Below, piece after piece: positions 1-8,990 of a DNA stretch of 64,000 nucleotides. A program made the translations under genes and the position numbers. Under the pieces are notes generated by a model. That model saw only the letters and a list, made by a program, of their open reading frames with translations. It had not been told where the DNA came from and ran no database searches. Every line of letters starts with the position of its first letter. The stretch's first letter is position 1. The stretch spans positions 496,001 through 560,000 of the forward strand of contig CAWGCJ010000007.1 of assembly GCA_963821095.1 (NCBI GenBank), written 5' to 3'. This DNA is from CAVPHV01 sp963821095 (GTDB lineage Bacteria > Actinomycetota > Acidimicrobiia > Spongiisociales > UBA5794).

Positions 1-1233
1 GCGTGCTGCCGGCGAGGGAAGCGATGGTCCGGTCGTGATCGGCCGCGACACTCGCCGTTCCGGCCCGATGCTTGCCTCCGCGCTCCACGCCGGGTTCAAC
101 TCAGTCGGCGTCGACACGGTCGATCTCGGCATCATCCCGGTTGGGGCGGTTTCTCGCCTCGGTCGCGATACCGGCTCGCGGTATGGCGTGATGGTCAGTG
201 CCTCCCACAACCCGGCGCCCGACAATGGGATCAAGTTCTTCGGAAACGATGGTGCCAAGCTCTCCGACAAGCGGGAGGCTGCAATCGAAGAGCGCTACCG
301 CCGTTCCGCGCCGTGGCGGTCGCCCGGTGGAGCCGGCATCGGTATCCAGTCCGTGATGACCGACGCGACGGAACGCTACGTCGACTACCTGGCCGACTCG
401 TTCGACTACTCGATGCGAGGCCTGTCGTTTGCCCTTGACTGTGCCAACGGTGCCGCATTCCGTGCAGCTCCTCGGCTCTTCCGCGCGACTCGGTGCCGAG
501 GTTGAGATCTTCAACTCCGAACCCGACGGCATGAACATCAATCTCAACTGTGGCGCTACCCACCCCGAGTATCTCCGCGAACACGCTGCCGGGAGGGTCG
601 GATTGTCCTTCGACGGCGATGCCGATCGCCTCATCGCCGTTGACGAGGATGGTGAGATCGTCAACGGCGACGTTCTGATGGCGATCTTCGCTCGACATCT
701 CAAGGAGCAAGGCAAGCTCAAGAAGGACCTTGTTGTCGCCACCGTCATGTCCAATCTTGGATTCCGCAAGGCGATGCAGGACCTCGATATCGAGTTCATC
801 GCCACCCAGGTCGGCGACCGATATGTGCTCGAGGAGATGCGCCGCACCAGGGCTGTGCTCGGTGGAGAGCAGTCCGGACACATCATTCTGTCGGATCGAG
901 CTACCGGCGACGGGCTGCGGTCCGCGCTGCAGTTGGCCTCCGTGATGGCGTCGACCGGACGAGAGTTGCGCGAGCTGCGCACGGTGATGCGGAGCTACCC
1001 CCAGGTATTGCAGAACGTCACCGTGCCGAACAAGGCGGGCCTCGACGACTCCGCCCCGATTTGGGATGCCGTACGTGAAGCGGAGGAGCGGTTGCACGGT
1101 GACGGCCGCATTCTGGTTCGTGCGTCGGGCACCGAGCCGCTGGTGCGCGTCATGGTCGAGGCGGCCGACGAAGCCGACCGCCGAAGGGATCGCGACCGCC
1201 GTCAGCACGATTGTGGTTGAGGAACTTGGCTGA
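1..1233 (+). CDS. glmM: Phosphoglucosamine mutase GlmM, 5'-truncated and frameshifted
   Basis: Converts glucosamine-6-phosphate to glucosamine-1-phosphate for UDP-GlcNAc and peptidoglycan synthesis (cytoplasm). The start lies outside the window. The active-site phosphoserine loop VSASHNP (about 193-213), the metal loop DGDAD (about 613-627), the sugar loop EQSGH (about 868-882) and the phosphate-binding RASGTEP near the C-terminus are all present. The reading frame changes twice: near 470-490, inside the stretch matching the family segment LDCANGAA...GAEVEI, and near 1176, after MVEAADEAD. Taking the second shift, the normal end TAEGIATAV...EELG stops at 1233 rather than 1220. Two single-base indels in an essential gene with otherwise intact motifs look more like assembly errors than true inactivation. 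glmS, the preceding step of the same pathway, follows downstream. Confidence 0.88.
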
Positions 1234-1383
1234 CGGCGCTCCGTCGAGCTTGGCTGACGGGCCCGTCGTGCGGCGTTCGGACAATGGCCTTGCGGAGCGA
1301 CCCCATCCGGTTAGCCTCGGGTCGACAATTGACGACCGACCGGAGAAACCAATCCAGCGCCCGCCCTTGCTGTGGCAAGGTGA

Positions 1384-1550
1384 CGAGGGAGAGGGAGTAT
1401 CGATTTGTCGGCGGATGCCCTCTCGGCCACTCACGGCCGTAACGGAGCGGAGCAAAACCCGAGAGTGATCTCGGGGACAGAGGCCGCTCCGGTGTGAGGC
1501 GAGCTGCGGCTCGCAGCCTCCTCCGGTCCTTACACAGGAGGTTCACGCGC
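1384..1550 (+). promoter_or_regulatory. Structured glmS 5' leader, possible RNA switch
   Basis: The 317 bases between glmM and glmS hold no convincing gene but fold strongly. A 7-bp stem pairs 1389-1395 with 1418-1424. A perfect 8-bp stem pairs 1443-1450 with 1484-1491 and encloses a perfect 7-bp hairpin (1458-1464 with 1469-1475) closed by a GTGA (GNRA) tetraloop. A third hairpin pairs GAGGC 1496-1500 with GCCTC 1516-1520. The CCTCC at 1517-1521 could instead pair with the glmS Shine-Dalgarno AGGAGG (1536-1541), so the last two helices exclude each other, as in a translational switch. I do not recognise a known riboswitch class; the glmS ribozyme core is not seen. Confidence 0.45.
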
Positions 1551-3374
1551 GTGTGCGGAATCATGGGATATGTAGGGCCGCGAGAGGCGGCACCGTTGCT
1601 CCTCGAAGGGCTGCGACGCCTCGAATACCGCGGCTACGACTCAGCTGGGATCGCGGTGGCGAACGGCGCCATCGACGTTCGAAAGTCTGAGGGCAAGATC
1701 GAGCGGCTTGCGGTGCTGCTCGATGCTGAGCCCCTCGAGGGCACCATCGGCATCGGCCACACCAGGTGGGCGACCCACGGCGAACCAAGCGACGTCAACG
1801 CCCACCCCCATACCGACCCGAGTGGCAAGTTTGTCGTCGTGCACAACGGGATCATCGAGAACTTCACCAGCCTGCGTGAGGTGCTCGAGGCCGAAGGGCA
1901 TGTGCTCACCTCGCAAACCGACACCGAGATCCTTGCGCACCTCGTGGCACGTGCGTACGACGGTGATCTGGTTGCTGCGGTGCGGGCCGCTGTGGCCCAA
2001 GCGGAGGGCGCATACGCCTTGGTGGTGATGAGTGCGCTCGAGCCCGGCCGCATCATTGCCGTGCGCCGCATCAGTCCACTGGTCGTCGGTCTCGGCGAGG
2101 ATGAGACGTTCCTGGCTTCCGACATTCCCGCCGTTCTCCATCACACCAGAGACTTCCTCATCATCGAGGACGGCGAGCTCGTGATCGTGACCGCCGATGG
2201 CGCCACCGTCGAGAAGATTGAGGGAGGCGCCGTCGTTCGTGAGCCCCTCCACATCGAGTGGGATGCCACCCAAGCCGAAAAGGGTGGATACGACCACTTC
2301 ATGCTCAAGGAGATCAACGAGCAGCCTGCTGTGATCACCGAGACCATCGCCGGGCGCCTCGATGAGGACGGCACCACCTGGCTCGAAGATGTGAACTTCG
2401 ACGACGAGTTCGCCCGATCCCTCGACAGCATCTGGATTACGGCCTGCGGCACGGCCTATCACGCCGGCCTCGTTGGGCGCGAGATCTTCCAGCGGGTGCT
2501 GCGCATCCCCACCTATGTCGAGTTCGCCCATGAGATGCGGTACGCCGATCCGCTCGTCGGCGAAGGGTCTCTGACGATCGCCATCAGTCAGTCGGGGGAG
2601 ACCGCCGACACGCTGGCGGCCGCTCGTCTCGCCCAGAGCCGCGGGTCGCGGCTACTGGCGTTGACCAATGTGGTTGGAAGCACCCTGGCGCGTGACGCCG
2701 ACGACATCCTCTATACCCGGGCAGGCCCCGAGATCGCGGTTGCGTCGACCAAGGCCTACCTGGCGATGCTGATCGCCCAGTACCTGCTGGCGCTGCGCAT
2801 CGGCAGGGCTCGTGGTGTCGTCGATGAAGCGCTGGCCGAGCGTGTGGTCCACGGACTTCACCTGCTTCCCAGCCATGTTGAGGTTGCCCTCAGCGACGAA
2901 GCGCGGGTGATCGCCGCCGCTGAAGCGATTGCGCATGCCGACGACATCTACTTCATCGGGCGCGGTCTGGACTACGCCGTGGCCATGGAGGGCTCGCTGA
3001 AGCTCAAGGAGATCAGCTACTCACACGCCGAGGCGATGCCGGCCGGCGAGTTGAAGCACGGGACGCTTGCTCTCGTGACCAAGGGGACGCCGGTTGTCGT
3101 GGTCATCACTCAACAGGCGGTCTACGACAAGACCATCTCCGCAGTCCAGGAGGTCAAGGCACGCGGCGGGACGATCATCGCGGTGGCCTACGAGGACGAC
3201 ACCGAGATCGGCAAGCATGCCGACGTCGTGTTGCCTATCCCTCGTGCCGACGACCTGCTCGGCCCCGTTACCGCAGTCATTCCGCTGCAACTATTGGCAT
3301 ACCACGTAGCCCGCCTCCGTGGCCACGATATCGACCAGCCCAGAAACCTCGCCAAGAGTGTGACGGTGGAGTAG
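1551..3374 (+). CDS. glmS: Glutamine--fructose-6-phosphate aminotransferase (isomerizing) GlmS
   Basis: Makes glucosamine-6-phosphate from fructose-6-phosphate and glutamine, the entry step to UDP-GlcNAc. The GTG start at 1551 is chosen because the mature protein must begin Met-Cys, with Cys2 as the glutaminase nucleophile (MCGIMGYVG), and AGGAGG lies at 1536-1541. An upstream in-frame start would bury the cysteine. Order: class-II glutaminase domain (about residues 1-220, with RWATHG and HNGIIEN), then two SIS sugar-isomerase domains (about 280-410 and 450-590; SQSGETADT, STKAY), ending in KSVTVE. At 607 residues it is full length and intact. It lies downstream of glmM; the minus-strand RCC1-repeat gene converges on its 3' end. 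Confidence 0.97.
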   Translation: MCGIMGYVGPREAAPLLLEGLRRLEYRGYDSAGIAVANGAIDVRKSEGKIERLAVLLDAEPLEGTIGIGHTRWATHGEPSDVNAHPHTDPSGKFVVVHNGIIENFTSLREVLEAEGHVLTSQTDTEILAHLVARAYDGDLVAAVRAAVAQAEGAYALVVMSALEPGRIIAVRRISPLVVGLGEDETFLASDIPAVLHHTRDFLIIEDGELVIVTADGATVEKIEGGAVVREPLHIEWDATQAEKGGYDHFMLKEINEQPAVITETIAGRLDEDGTTWLEDVNFDDEFARSLDSIWITACGTAYHAGLVGREIFQRVLRIPTYVEFAHEMRYADPLVGEGSLTIAISQSGETADTLAAARLAQSRGSRLLALTNVVGSTLARDADDILYTRAGPEIAVASTKAYLAMLIAQYLLALRIGRARGVVDEALAERVVHGLHLLPSHVEVALSDEARVIAAAEAIAHADDIYFIGRGLDYAVAMEGSLKLKEISYSHAEAMPAGELKHGTLALVTKGTPVVVVITQQAVYDKTISAVQEVKARGGTIIAVAYEDDTEIGKHADVVLPIPRADDLLGPVTAVIPLQLLAYHVARLRGHDIDQPRNLAKSVTVE

Positions 3375-5661
3375 ACAGAAGCACGAGGACGGAAAGGTGC
3401 CGAGGACTTGGATGGGGGTGAGGGGTGGTGGTGGTGTTGTAGCAGAGTTGGCCGTTGTTGTTGAGGCCCCAGCAGTAGATGGTGTGGGTTGTGGGCGGCG
3501 CAGGTGTGGTAGTGCCGGGCCGATCGGGATGAGTTGGTGAGGGTCCGGTCCGCCGGTCCGAGGACTTGGATGGGGGTGTGTTGGTCGGTGGTGGTGTTGT
3601 CGCCGAGTTGGCCTTTGTGTTGAGGCCCCAACACCAGACGGTGGCGTCGGTCTTGACGACGCAGGTGTGTTTGGGAAGGCGGCGGCGTTGGGGCGTTGGT
3701 GAGGGTCCGGTCGCCGGGTCCGAGACTTGGACGGGGGTGGTGAGTCGGTGGTGGTGTTGTCGCCGAGTTGGCCTTTGTCGTTGAGGCCCCAACACCAGAT
3801 GGTGGCGTCGGTCTTGACCGCGCAGGTGTGTTGAAGGCCGGCGGTGATAGATTGACGGTGGTGAGGGTCCGGTGCCGCCGGGTCCGAGGACTTGGACGGG
3901 GGCGGTGGTGGTGGTGGTGTTGTCGCCGAGTTGGCCCTGGTGTTGAGGCCCCAACACCAGATGGTGGCGTCGGTCTTGACGACGCAGGTGTGTTTGAGGC
4001 CGGCGGCGATGTGGCGGCGTTGGTGAGGGTCCGGTCCGCCGGTCCGAGGACTGGATGGGGCTGGACGAGTTGGTGGTGGTGTTGTCGCCGAGTTGGCCTT
4101 TGTCGTTGAGGCCCGAGCACCAGAGGGTGGCGTCGGTTTGACCGCGCAGGGTGTGGAGCGGCGGTGATGTGGTGACGTGGTGAGGGTCCGGTGCCGCCGG
4201 CGCCGAGGACTGGATGGGGCTGGGGATGGTGGTGGTGTTGTCGCCGAGTTGGCCTGTGTTGAGGCCCCAACACCACACGGTGGCGTTGGCTTGACTACGC
4301 AGGTGTGTTTGCACCGCGCGATCGAGACCGCGGCGCTGAGGATCCCGACCCGCCAGAGCCGATGACCGGACCGGCACAAGTGATCGTCGGGTGCCATCAC
4401 CCAACTGACCTGTCGTTGAGGGCCCAACACCACACCGCGCCCTCCTCGCTGACCCCACACGAGACCGTCACCACCACAACCGCCACGAACCGGAGTCGAT
4501 TCGGCGGAAGCCGAGGACTTGGATGGGGGCGGGGCGGTTGGTGGTGGTGTTGTCGCCGAGTTGGCCTTTGTCGTTGAGGCCCCAGCACCAGATGGTGTGT
4601 GTTGGTGTTGGCGGCGCAGGTGTGGTTGTCGCCCGGCGCCGATCGGGATGACGTTGGTGAGGGTGCCGGTGCCGCCGGGTCCTTGGACTTGGACGGGGGC
4701 GGTTGTGTCGGTGGTGGTGTTGTCGCCGAGTTGGCCTTTGTCGTTGAGGCCCCAGCACCAGGCGGTGCGTCGGTCTTGGCGGCGCAGGTGTGTTGCGCCG
4801 GCGGCGAGCGTTGGTGGCGTTGCTGAGGGTGCCGGTGCCGCCGGGGCCGTTGACCTGGACGGGGGCGGGTGATTCGGTGGTGGTGTTGTCGCCGAGTTGG
4901 CCTTTGTCGTTGTGGCCCCAGCACCAGACGGTGCCGTCGGTCTTGACGGCGCAGGTGTGTTCTGGCCGGCGGTGATAGCGGTGACGGCGGTGAGGGTTCC
5001 GGTGCCGCCGGGTCCTTGGACCTGGACGGGGGTGAGGTGGTCGGTGGTGGTGTTGTTGCCGAGTTGGCCCCTGTCGTTGCGGCCCCAGCACCAGACGGTG
5101 CCGTCGGTCTTGACGGCACAGGTGGTTGAGCACCGGCGGCGATCGTTGATGGCGTTGGTGAGGGTGCCGGTTCCGCCGGGTCCTTGACCTGGACGGGGCT
5201 GGACGAGTGGGTGGTGGTGTTGTCGCCGAGTTGGCCTTTGTCGTTGTGGCCCCAGCACCAGACGGTGCGTCGGTCTTGACAACGCAGGAGTGTTGCGCCG
5301 GCGGTGATCGCGGTGACGTCGGTGAGGGTTCCGGTGCCGCCGGGGCCTTGACTGGACCGGGGTGGTGCGATTCGGTCGGTGGTGTTGTCGCCGAGTTGGC
5401 CTTTGTCGTTGAGGCCCCAGCACCACACGGTGGCGTCGCTCTTGACGACGCAGGTGTGTTTCAACCGGCGCGATCGTGACCACACGGTGAACCCGGTCCC
5501 GCCAGAACCGATGACCGGACCGGCACGAGTCATCGTCGGTGGTGCCATCACCCAACTGGCCCTTGTCGTTGACAAGAACACCACACCGCGCCCTCCTCAC
5601 TGACCCCACACGATGACCGTCCCACCATCAACCGCCACGATCGCTCCCACCGGCGGCGAAG
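3375..5661 (-). pseudogene. RCC1-repeat (alpha-tubulin suppressor-like) secreted protein, heavily frameshifted
   Basis: Read on the minus strand, every frame keeps producing pieces of one repeat: HTCAVKTDG, VWCWG, NDKGQLGDNTT, then a PxxVQV...GTGTLTNV stretch. This is the Cys-containing RCC1 repeat of bacterial extracellular beta-propeller proteins. There are 14 units of about 156-170 bp, arranged as two blocks of seven. No frame stays open for more than one to three units; shifts are mostly one-base losses in runs of G. No credible start codon could be fixed upstream of 5661, and no stop precedes the glmS 3' end, so the C-terminus is either lost or overlaps glmS. sipW and tasA-like genes lie directly upstream on the same strand. 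Decay and uncorrected sequencing errors in a repetitive tract are both possible. Confidence 0.75.
3400..5661 (-). repeat. Two tandem ~1.1-kb blocks, each of seven RCC1 units
   Basis: Block A is about 3400-4510 and block B about 4511-5661. Both begin with CCGAGGACTTGGATGGGGG (3400 and 4511) and both end with a divergent seventh unit carrying CCGATGACCGGACCGGCAC and ACCCCACACGA. The conserved core GCCGAGTTGG, or its divergent form, recurs near 3446, 3605, 3765, 3928, 4090, 4246, 4403 (A) and 4558, 4728, 4894, 5061, 5228, 5393, 5554 (B). Spacing is about 156-163 bp in A and 161-170 bp in B. Confidence 0.85.
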
Positions 5662-5820
5662 GAGGCAGAGGCGTGGTGTGGAAGGGGCGGCGGAGAAGCG
5701 GTAGTGAGAAGAGGGCAGAAAGGCGATAGTGAGCAGCCGCGGGGTAAGGCGCAGTAGTGGGTGAGGGAGTGCGTGGGGGGTTCGCTAGATCTGATCGTCC
5801 CCGCCTTGAGAGCGATGACT

Positions 5821-6331
5821 TCAGCACTGCGAAGCCGCGGCGAGCGTCACGATGAGCGACGCCGCCACCGGAGCGTAGCGGCCTTGCTCGATCCACAGCA
5901 GCGGCACCCCGACGGTGCTGACCAGCACCGTGGCGCTGCCGCCACAGCGTCGGGCGTGAGCGGGGTTGAGTGCGGCCCGGGATTGGCGTCACCCTTGGTG
6001 AATAGGTCAGGTCGTAGATGGCGGTGGTGATGCGGTGGGTGATCAATCGGTTCGAACGCCTGGTCCCTGAATGTCACAACGGTGCCGGGGGCGAGGGAAA
6101 CACCGTCGGAGGCTCCCAAGACCACCACGTCTACGGCTCGGATTCCGGGCTCCATCGATCCAGAGGTGATCAGCACGGGCGGAGACACAAGACGAGGGAG
6201 GGGATCACTACCCATAGAAGCAGCCATACCAGTGTGTAGATATAGAAGGCGCTCACGGCGCGAACCACCGGGGGTGACCAGTGGCTGGTGAAACCCCGGA
6301 TCTGGTCCGCAGTAAGCGTCGTGCGGTGCAT
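5821..6331 (-). pseudogene. SipW-type (ER-type) signal peptidase I, frameshifted
   Basis: Membrane serine protease removing signal peptides; SipW-type enzymes process TasA-like proteins in Firmicutes. Start chosen at 6331: the product begins MHRTTLTADQ, then a hydrophobic segment (FYIYTLVWLLLWVVIPSLVL). After one frame change comes PVLITSGSMEPG with the catalytic Ser, then VVVLGASDGVSLAPGTVVTF; in another frame ITHRITTAIYD carries the catalytic His of the Ser-His dyad, followed by TKGDANPGP. A C-terminal hydrophobic segment (VAASLIVTLAAA) runs to a stop at 5821-5823. At least three frame changes are needed to join these conserved blocks. It sits 54 bp after the tasA-like gene and before the RCC1-repeat gene, all on the same strand. 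Confidence 0.75.
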
Positions 6332-6385
6332 ACGTTGGTGACCGCCCTTCTCGCCTAGCTTCGGCGCGGCGTGCCGCGGCGGGTT

Positions 6386-6959
6386 CTAGGTGTTCTGGGC
6401 TTCCCAAGTGAACGTTGCAGCGGCGGTAGGCCCTGGGCGGCGTTGTCGTCCTGGAGCGTGACGGTGAATTGGTAGGTCATGTCGTCGTCGGGCGCCCCGC
6501 CGGTCGCAGCCCACGATCCCGCCCCGCTGGCGAAGTCGGAGTGGGTGGCGGCGAGTCCGTCGATGGTGCCGGTGTAGACGGTCGCGGCCGACGTGAACCC
6601 GATGCAGTCACCGAAGGATCCTCCGCTGCCGCGCTCACGGTGACGTTGAGATAGTCCTAGAGGCCATCTCCCGCCGTGAGGGCGCCGTAGAAGCGCACGC
6701 TTGCGTCCAGTGAGCCTTGATAGGTGACGGTGATGCACTCGGTCTCAGGGGTACTCGGCTTCATGTTGGTGACGGTGAACATCGCCGAACCCGAGTCGTC
6801 ATCGACGAGTGTGACGTCTCCGCCGTCCATTGGTTGGGGGAGTTGTCCGTTGTGTCCGAGAAGACGGATGACGATGTTCGAACGACGAGAGCCGATACGA
6901 ACAGAAGCGATAGCAGTCCTATCGCGAGGTGAAAACTGCGACTCCGCGGTGGCTGACAT
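6386..6959 (-). pseudogene. TasA/camelysin-like secreted fibre protein with SipW-dependent signal, frameshifted
   Basis: Start at 6959 is supported by GGAGG six bases upstream on the minus strand. The first frame gives MSATAESQFSPRD; a shift then exposes a signal-peptide core (IGLLSLLFVSALVV) followed by FSDTTDNSPN, typical of SipW-processed signals. Back in the first frame comes GGDVTLVDDDSGSAMFTVTN and ECITVTYQGSLDASVRFYG, the beta-rich TasA/CalY fold; then GSFGDCIGFTS...YTGTIDGLAA and YQFTVTLQDDNAAQG. A final shift restores AAATFTWEAQNT and a stop at 6386. About five indels occur in 575 bp. The intact order of family motifs makes the identity fairly safe even though the gene as assembled is broken. 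Role by homology: secreted filament or surface protein processed by the adjacent SipW. Confidence 0.72.
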
Positions 6960-7092
6960 GACGAACCTCCATGTTTGCCATTCCAACAGGTTCGGCATCT
7001 GACGCACGATTCTTAAACGACAGCAGCATTCGCAGCGGGCCGGTGGCCCCGGAGCGGATGGGACTGGTCCCGCTTACCGCAACGTGACTCGG

Positions 7093-7098
7093 TACGCT
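7093..7098 (+). promoter_or_regulatory. Leaderless-type -10 box of acpS
   Basis: TACGCT ends six bases before the acpS ATG at 7105 and no Shine-Dalgarno is present, so transcription probably begins at or next to the start codon. Confidence 0.5.
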
Positions 7099-7104
7099 TG
7101 GGTC

Positions 7105-7483
7105 ATGGATATCAAAGGGCTCGGGGTCGACCTCGCCGAGATCAGCCGCGGTACGGCGGCTCCTGGGCATTTACGGGGAGCGTTTCCGGGAACGGTGCTT
7201 CACGGAGCACGAGTGGGCGTACGCCCACCGCTACGCCGATCCCTCGGCCCGGCTTGCCGCTCGGTTTGCCGGCAAGGAAGCCGTCATGAAGAGCCTGGGC
7301 ATGGGGTGGCGGGCCATCCGATTCCGCGATGTCGAGATCACCGGCGGCGGCGCACCCCGGGTGAACCTTTCCGGGACGGCGGCTCGCCGCGCTGAGAGCC
7401 TTGGGGTGACGAAGGTCATGGTGACCATCACCCACACCGACGATCGGGCGCTGGTGTTTGCCGTCTCGATGGGCGAGCACTGA
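7105..7483 (+). CDS. acpS: Holo-[acyl-carrier-protein] synthase AcpS, one frameshift
   Basis: Transfers 4'-phosphopantetheine from CoA to the serine of acyl carrier protein. The N-terminal frame gives MDIKGLGVDLAEISR with the Mg-binding Asp of GVDL. One base later (about 7148) the frame changes, and the rest reads VRRLLGIYGERFRERCFTEHE, then RFAGKEAVMKSLG with the second metal ligand Glu, and ends VFAVSMGEH at 7483. The reconstructed length of about 125 residues is normal for the family. The gene is essential, so the indel is probably an assembly error. It is followed by nnr, a common actinobacterial neighbour. Confidence 0.85.
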
Positions 7484-7514
7484 GCTGTGATTGCGCCCGA
7501 TGCTTCTGGACTGA

Positions 7515-7520
7515 GATACT
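7515..7520 (+). promoter_or_regulatory. Leaderless-type -10 box of nnr
   Basis: GATACT sits six bases before the ATG at 7527, without a Shine-Dalgarno. TTGCGC at about 7491 is a possible -35. Confidence 0.45.
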
Positions 7521-7526
7521 GACCCC

Positions 7527-8942
7527 ATGCAACTGGTGATCACCCCCGAAGAATCCGGTCGGCTCGATCTGGCTTCCTCCGAACCCGTCGGAGTCTTGAT
7601 GGAGCGAGCCGGGCTTGCGGTGGCACTTGCCGCGGTCGACATGGGCGCCGGCTACGGAGCTCGTGTCGCGGTGCTCGCCGGGACCGGGAACAACGGTGGC
7701 GACGGCTACGTCGCCGCCAAGTACCTCGCCCGCCGAGGCTGCGCCGTCACGGTCTACACACTTGGTCCCCCCAAGGAAGGCAACACGGCGGCCCAGAACG
7801 CCGCCGGGGCCGCCGAGGCGGCCGGAGTAAGGGTCAAGCCCTTGGACCAGCCCGAGGCGGCGGATCTCCTGATCGATGCGATGTTTGGCGTGGGATTCAG
7901 CGGCTCGCTTCCCGACGTGGCAAGCCCCTGGACCGAGGTCGATGCGCCCGTGCTGGCCGTCGATGTTCCCAGCGGCCTCGACGCCGCCAGCGGTGACGTG
8001 CCGGGCGAGGCCTTCACCGCGGACCGGACCGTCACCTTCCATGCCTTCAAGCCGGGGCATCTGCTCGGCGAGGGACCGGAGCGGTGTGGGATCGTGACCA
8101 TTGCCGACATCGGACTGCGGGGCGGCAAGGCCGCCATGCTGGTCTGCGGCGAAGCCGACGCGGCGCGTCCCCCGCGGCCCCGGAAGTCGCACAAGTGGTC
8201 GGCCGGATCGGTTGCCGTCGTCGGCGGTTCACCCGGAATCACGGGAGCGCCCATGTTGGCGGCGAGAGGTGCGCTGGCGATGGGTGCCGGCTCCGCCGCC
8301 GTGGTGTGCCCCCGGGCGCTCCAGCCGACGTATGCGGCGCTGTCGGACGATGTCATGACCCGGGGCGTCGGGTCGGGTTCGCGGTTCACCGGAGACGACG
8401 TCGATGCGGTAATCGAGCAGGCCAGGCGCTTCGACGTCATGGTGCTTGGTCCCGGCCTCGGGCTGGGGCAGGACCGCTTCGTCGAGGGCTTGCTGTCCGG
8501 TTGGGATGGCCCGATGATCGTCGACGCCGACGCCCTCAACGCACTCCAGGGAACCGAGGCGCTGGCGGCCCGCACCGCGCCGACGGTGATCACCCCCCAC
8601 GCCGGAGAGTTCCGTCGCCTCACCGGCCAGGAGGCCGACTACCGGGTAGCTGCGAAACTGCCCGAGGAGATGGGTGTCGTGGTGCTCCTGAAGGGGAACC
8701 CAACGTTCGTCCTTGGGTCCCAGGTGTGGGCAATCCGCAGCGGTGGCCCGGAACTCGCCACCATTGGAACCGGCGACGTGCTCGCCGGGATGGTGGCCGC
8801 ACTCTGGGCGCGTGGGCTCAGCGGCGAGGCCGCGGCCCGGTCCGCTGCGTTTTGGCACGGGCGAGCCGCCGCCGAGCTTTCTCGGCACATGACGGTCACC
8901 GCCGGCCTGCTCGCCAACGTCGCCGGCCAGTACGCCTGGTAG
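7527..8942 (+). CDS. nnr: Bifunctional NAD(P)H-hydrate repair enzyme Nnr
   Basis: Repairs hydrated NAD(P)H: the N-terminal YjeF_N domain epimerises R- and S-NADHX, and the C-terminal carbohydrate-kinase-like domain dehydrates S-NADHX using ADP. The N-domain shows GTGNNGGDGYVAA (about residues 50-65) and VDVPSGLDA. The C-domain starts near HKWSAGSVAV and shows the VLGPGLG strand, the VDADALN loop, TPHAGEF and the GTGDVLAGM anion-hole motif near the end. At 471 residues it is normal for the fused form. The start is supported by the leaderless-type -10 box at 7515. Confidence 0.93.
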   Translation: MQLVITPEESGRLDLASSEPVGVLMERAGLAVALAAVDMGAGYGARVAVLAGTGNNGGDGYVAAKYLARRGCAVTVYTLGPPKEGNTAAQNAAGAAEAAGVRVKPLDQPEAADLLIDAMFGVGFSGSLPDVASPWTEVDAPVLAVDVPSGLDAASGDVPGEAFTADRTVTFHAFKPGHLLGEGPERCGIVTIADIGLRGGKAAMLVCGEADAARPPRPRKSHKWSAGSVAVVGGSPGITGAPMLAARGALAMGAGSAAVVCPRALQPTYAALSDDVMTRGVGSGSRFTGDDVDAVIEQARRFDVMVLGPGLGLGQDRFVEGLLSGWDGPMIVDADALNALQGTEALAARTAPTVITPHAGEFRRLTGQEADYRVAAKLPEEMGVVVLLKGNPTFVLGSQVWAIRSGGPELATIGTGDVLAGMVAALWARGLSGEAAARSAAFWHGRAAAELSRHMTVTAGLLANVAGQYAW

Positions 8943-8990
8943 CGGCGCTAGCGTCACGGCGATGGTGATCGTCTGGAGGAGGGTGTCTCG

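Noticed and set aside
1443..1491. Resemblance of the glmS leader to a c-di-GMP-I (GEMM) riboswitch
   Set aside because: GCAAAACC, a GNRA-capped stem and GGGACA are similar, but the second stem and tetraloop receptor were not found; too weak to name.
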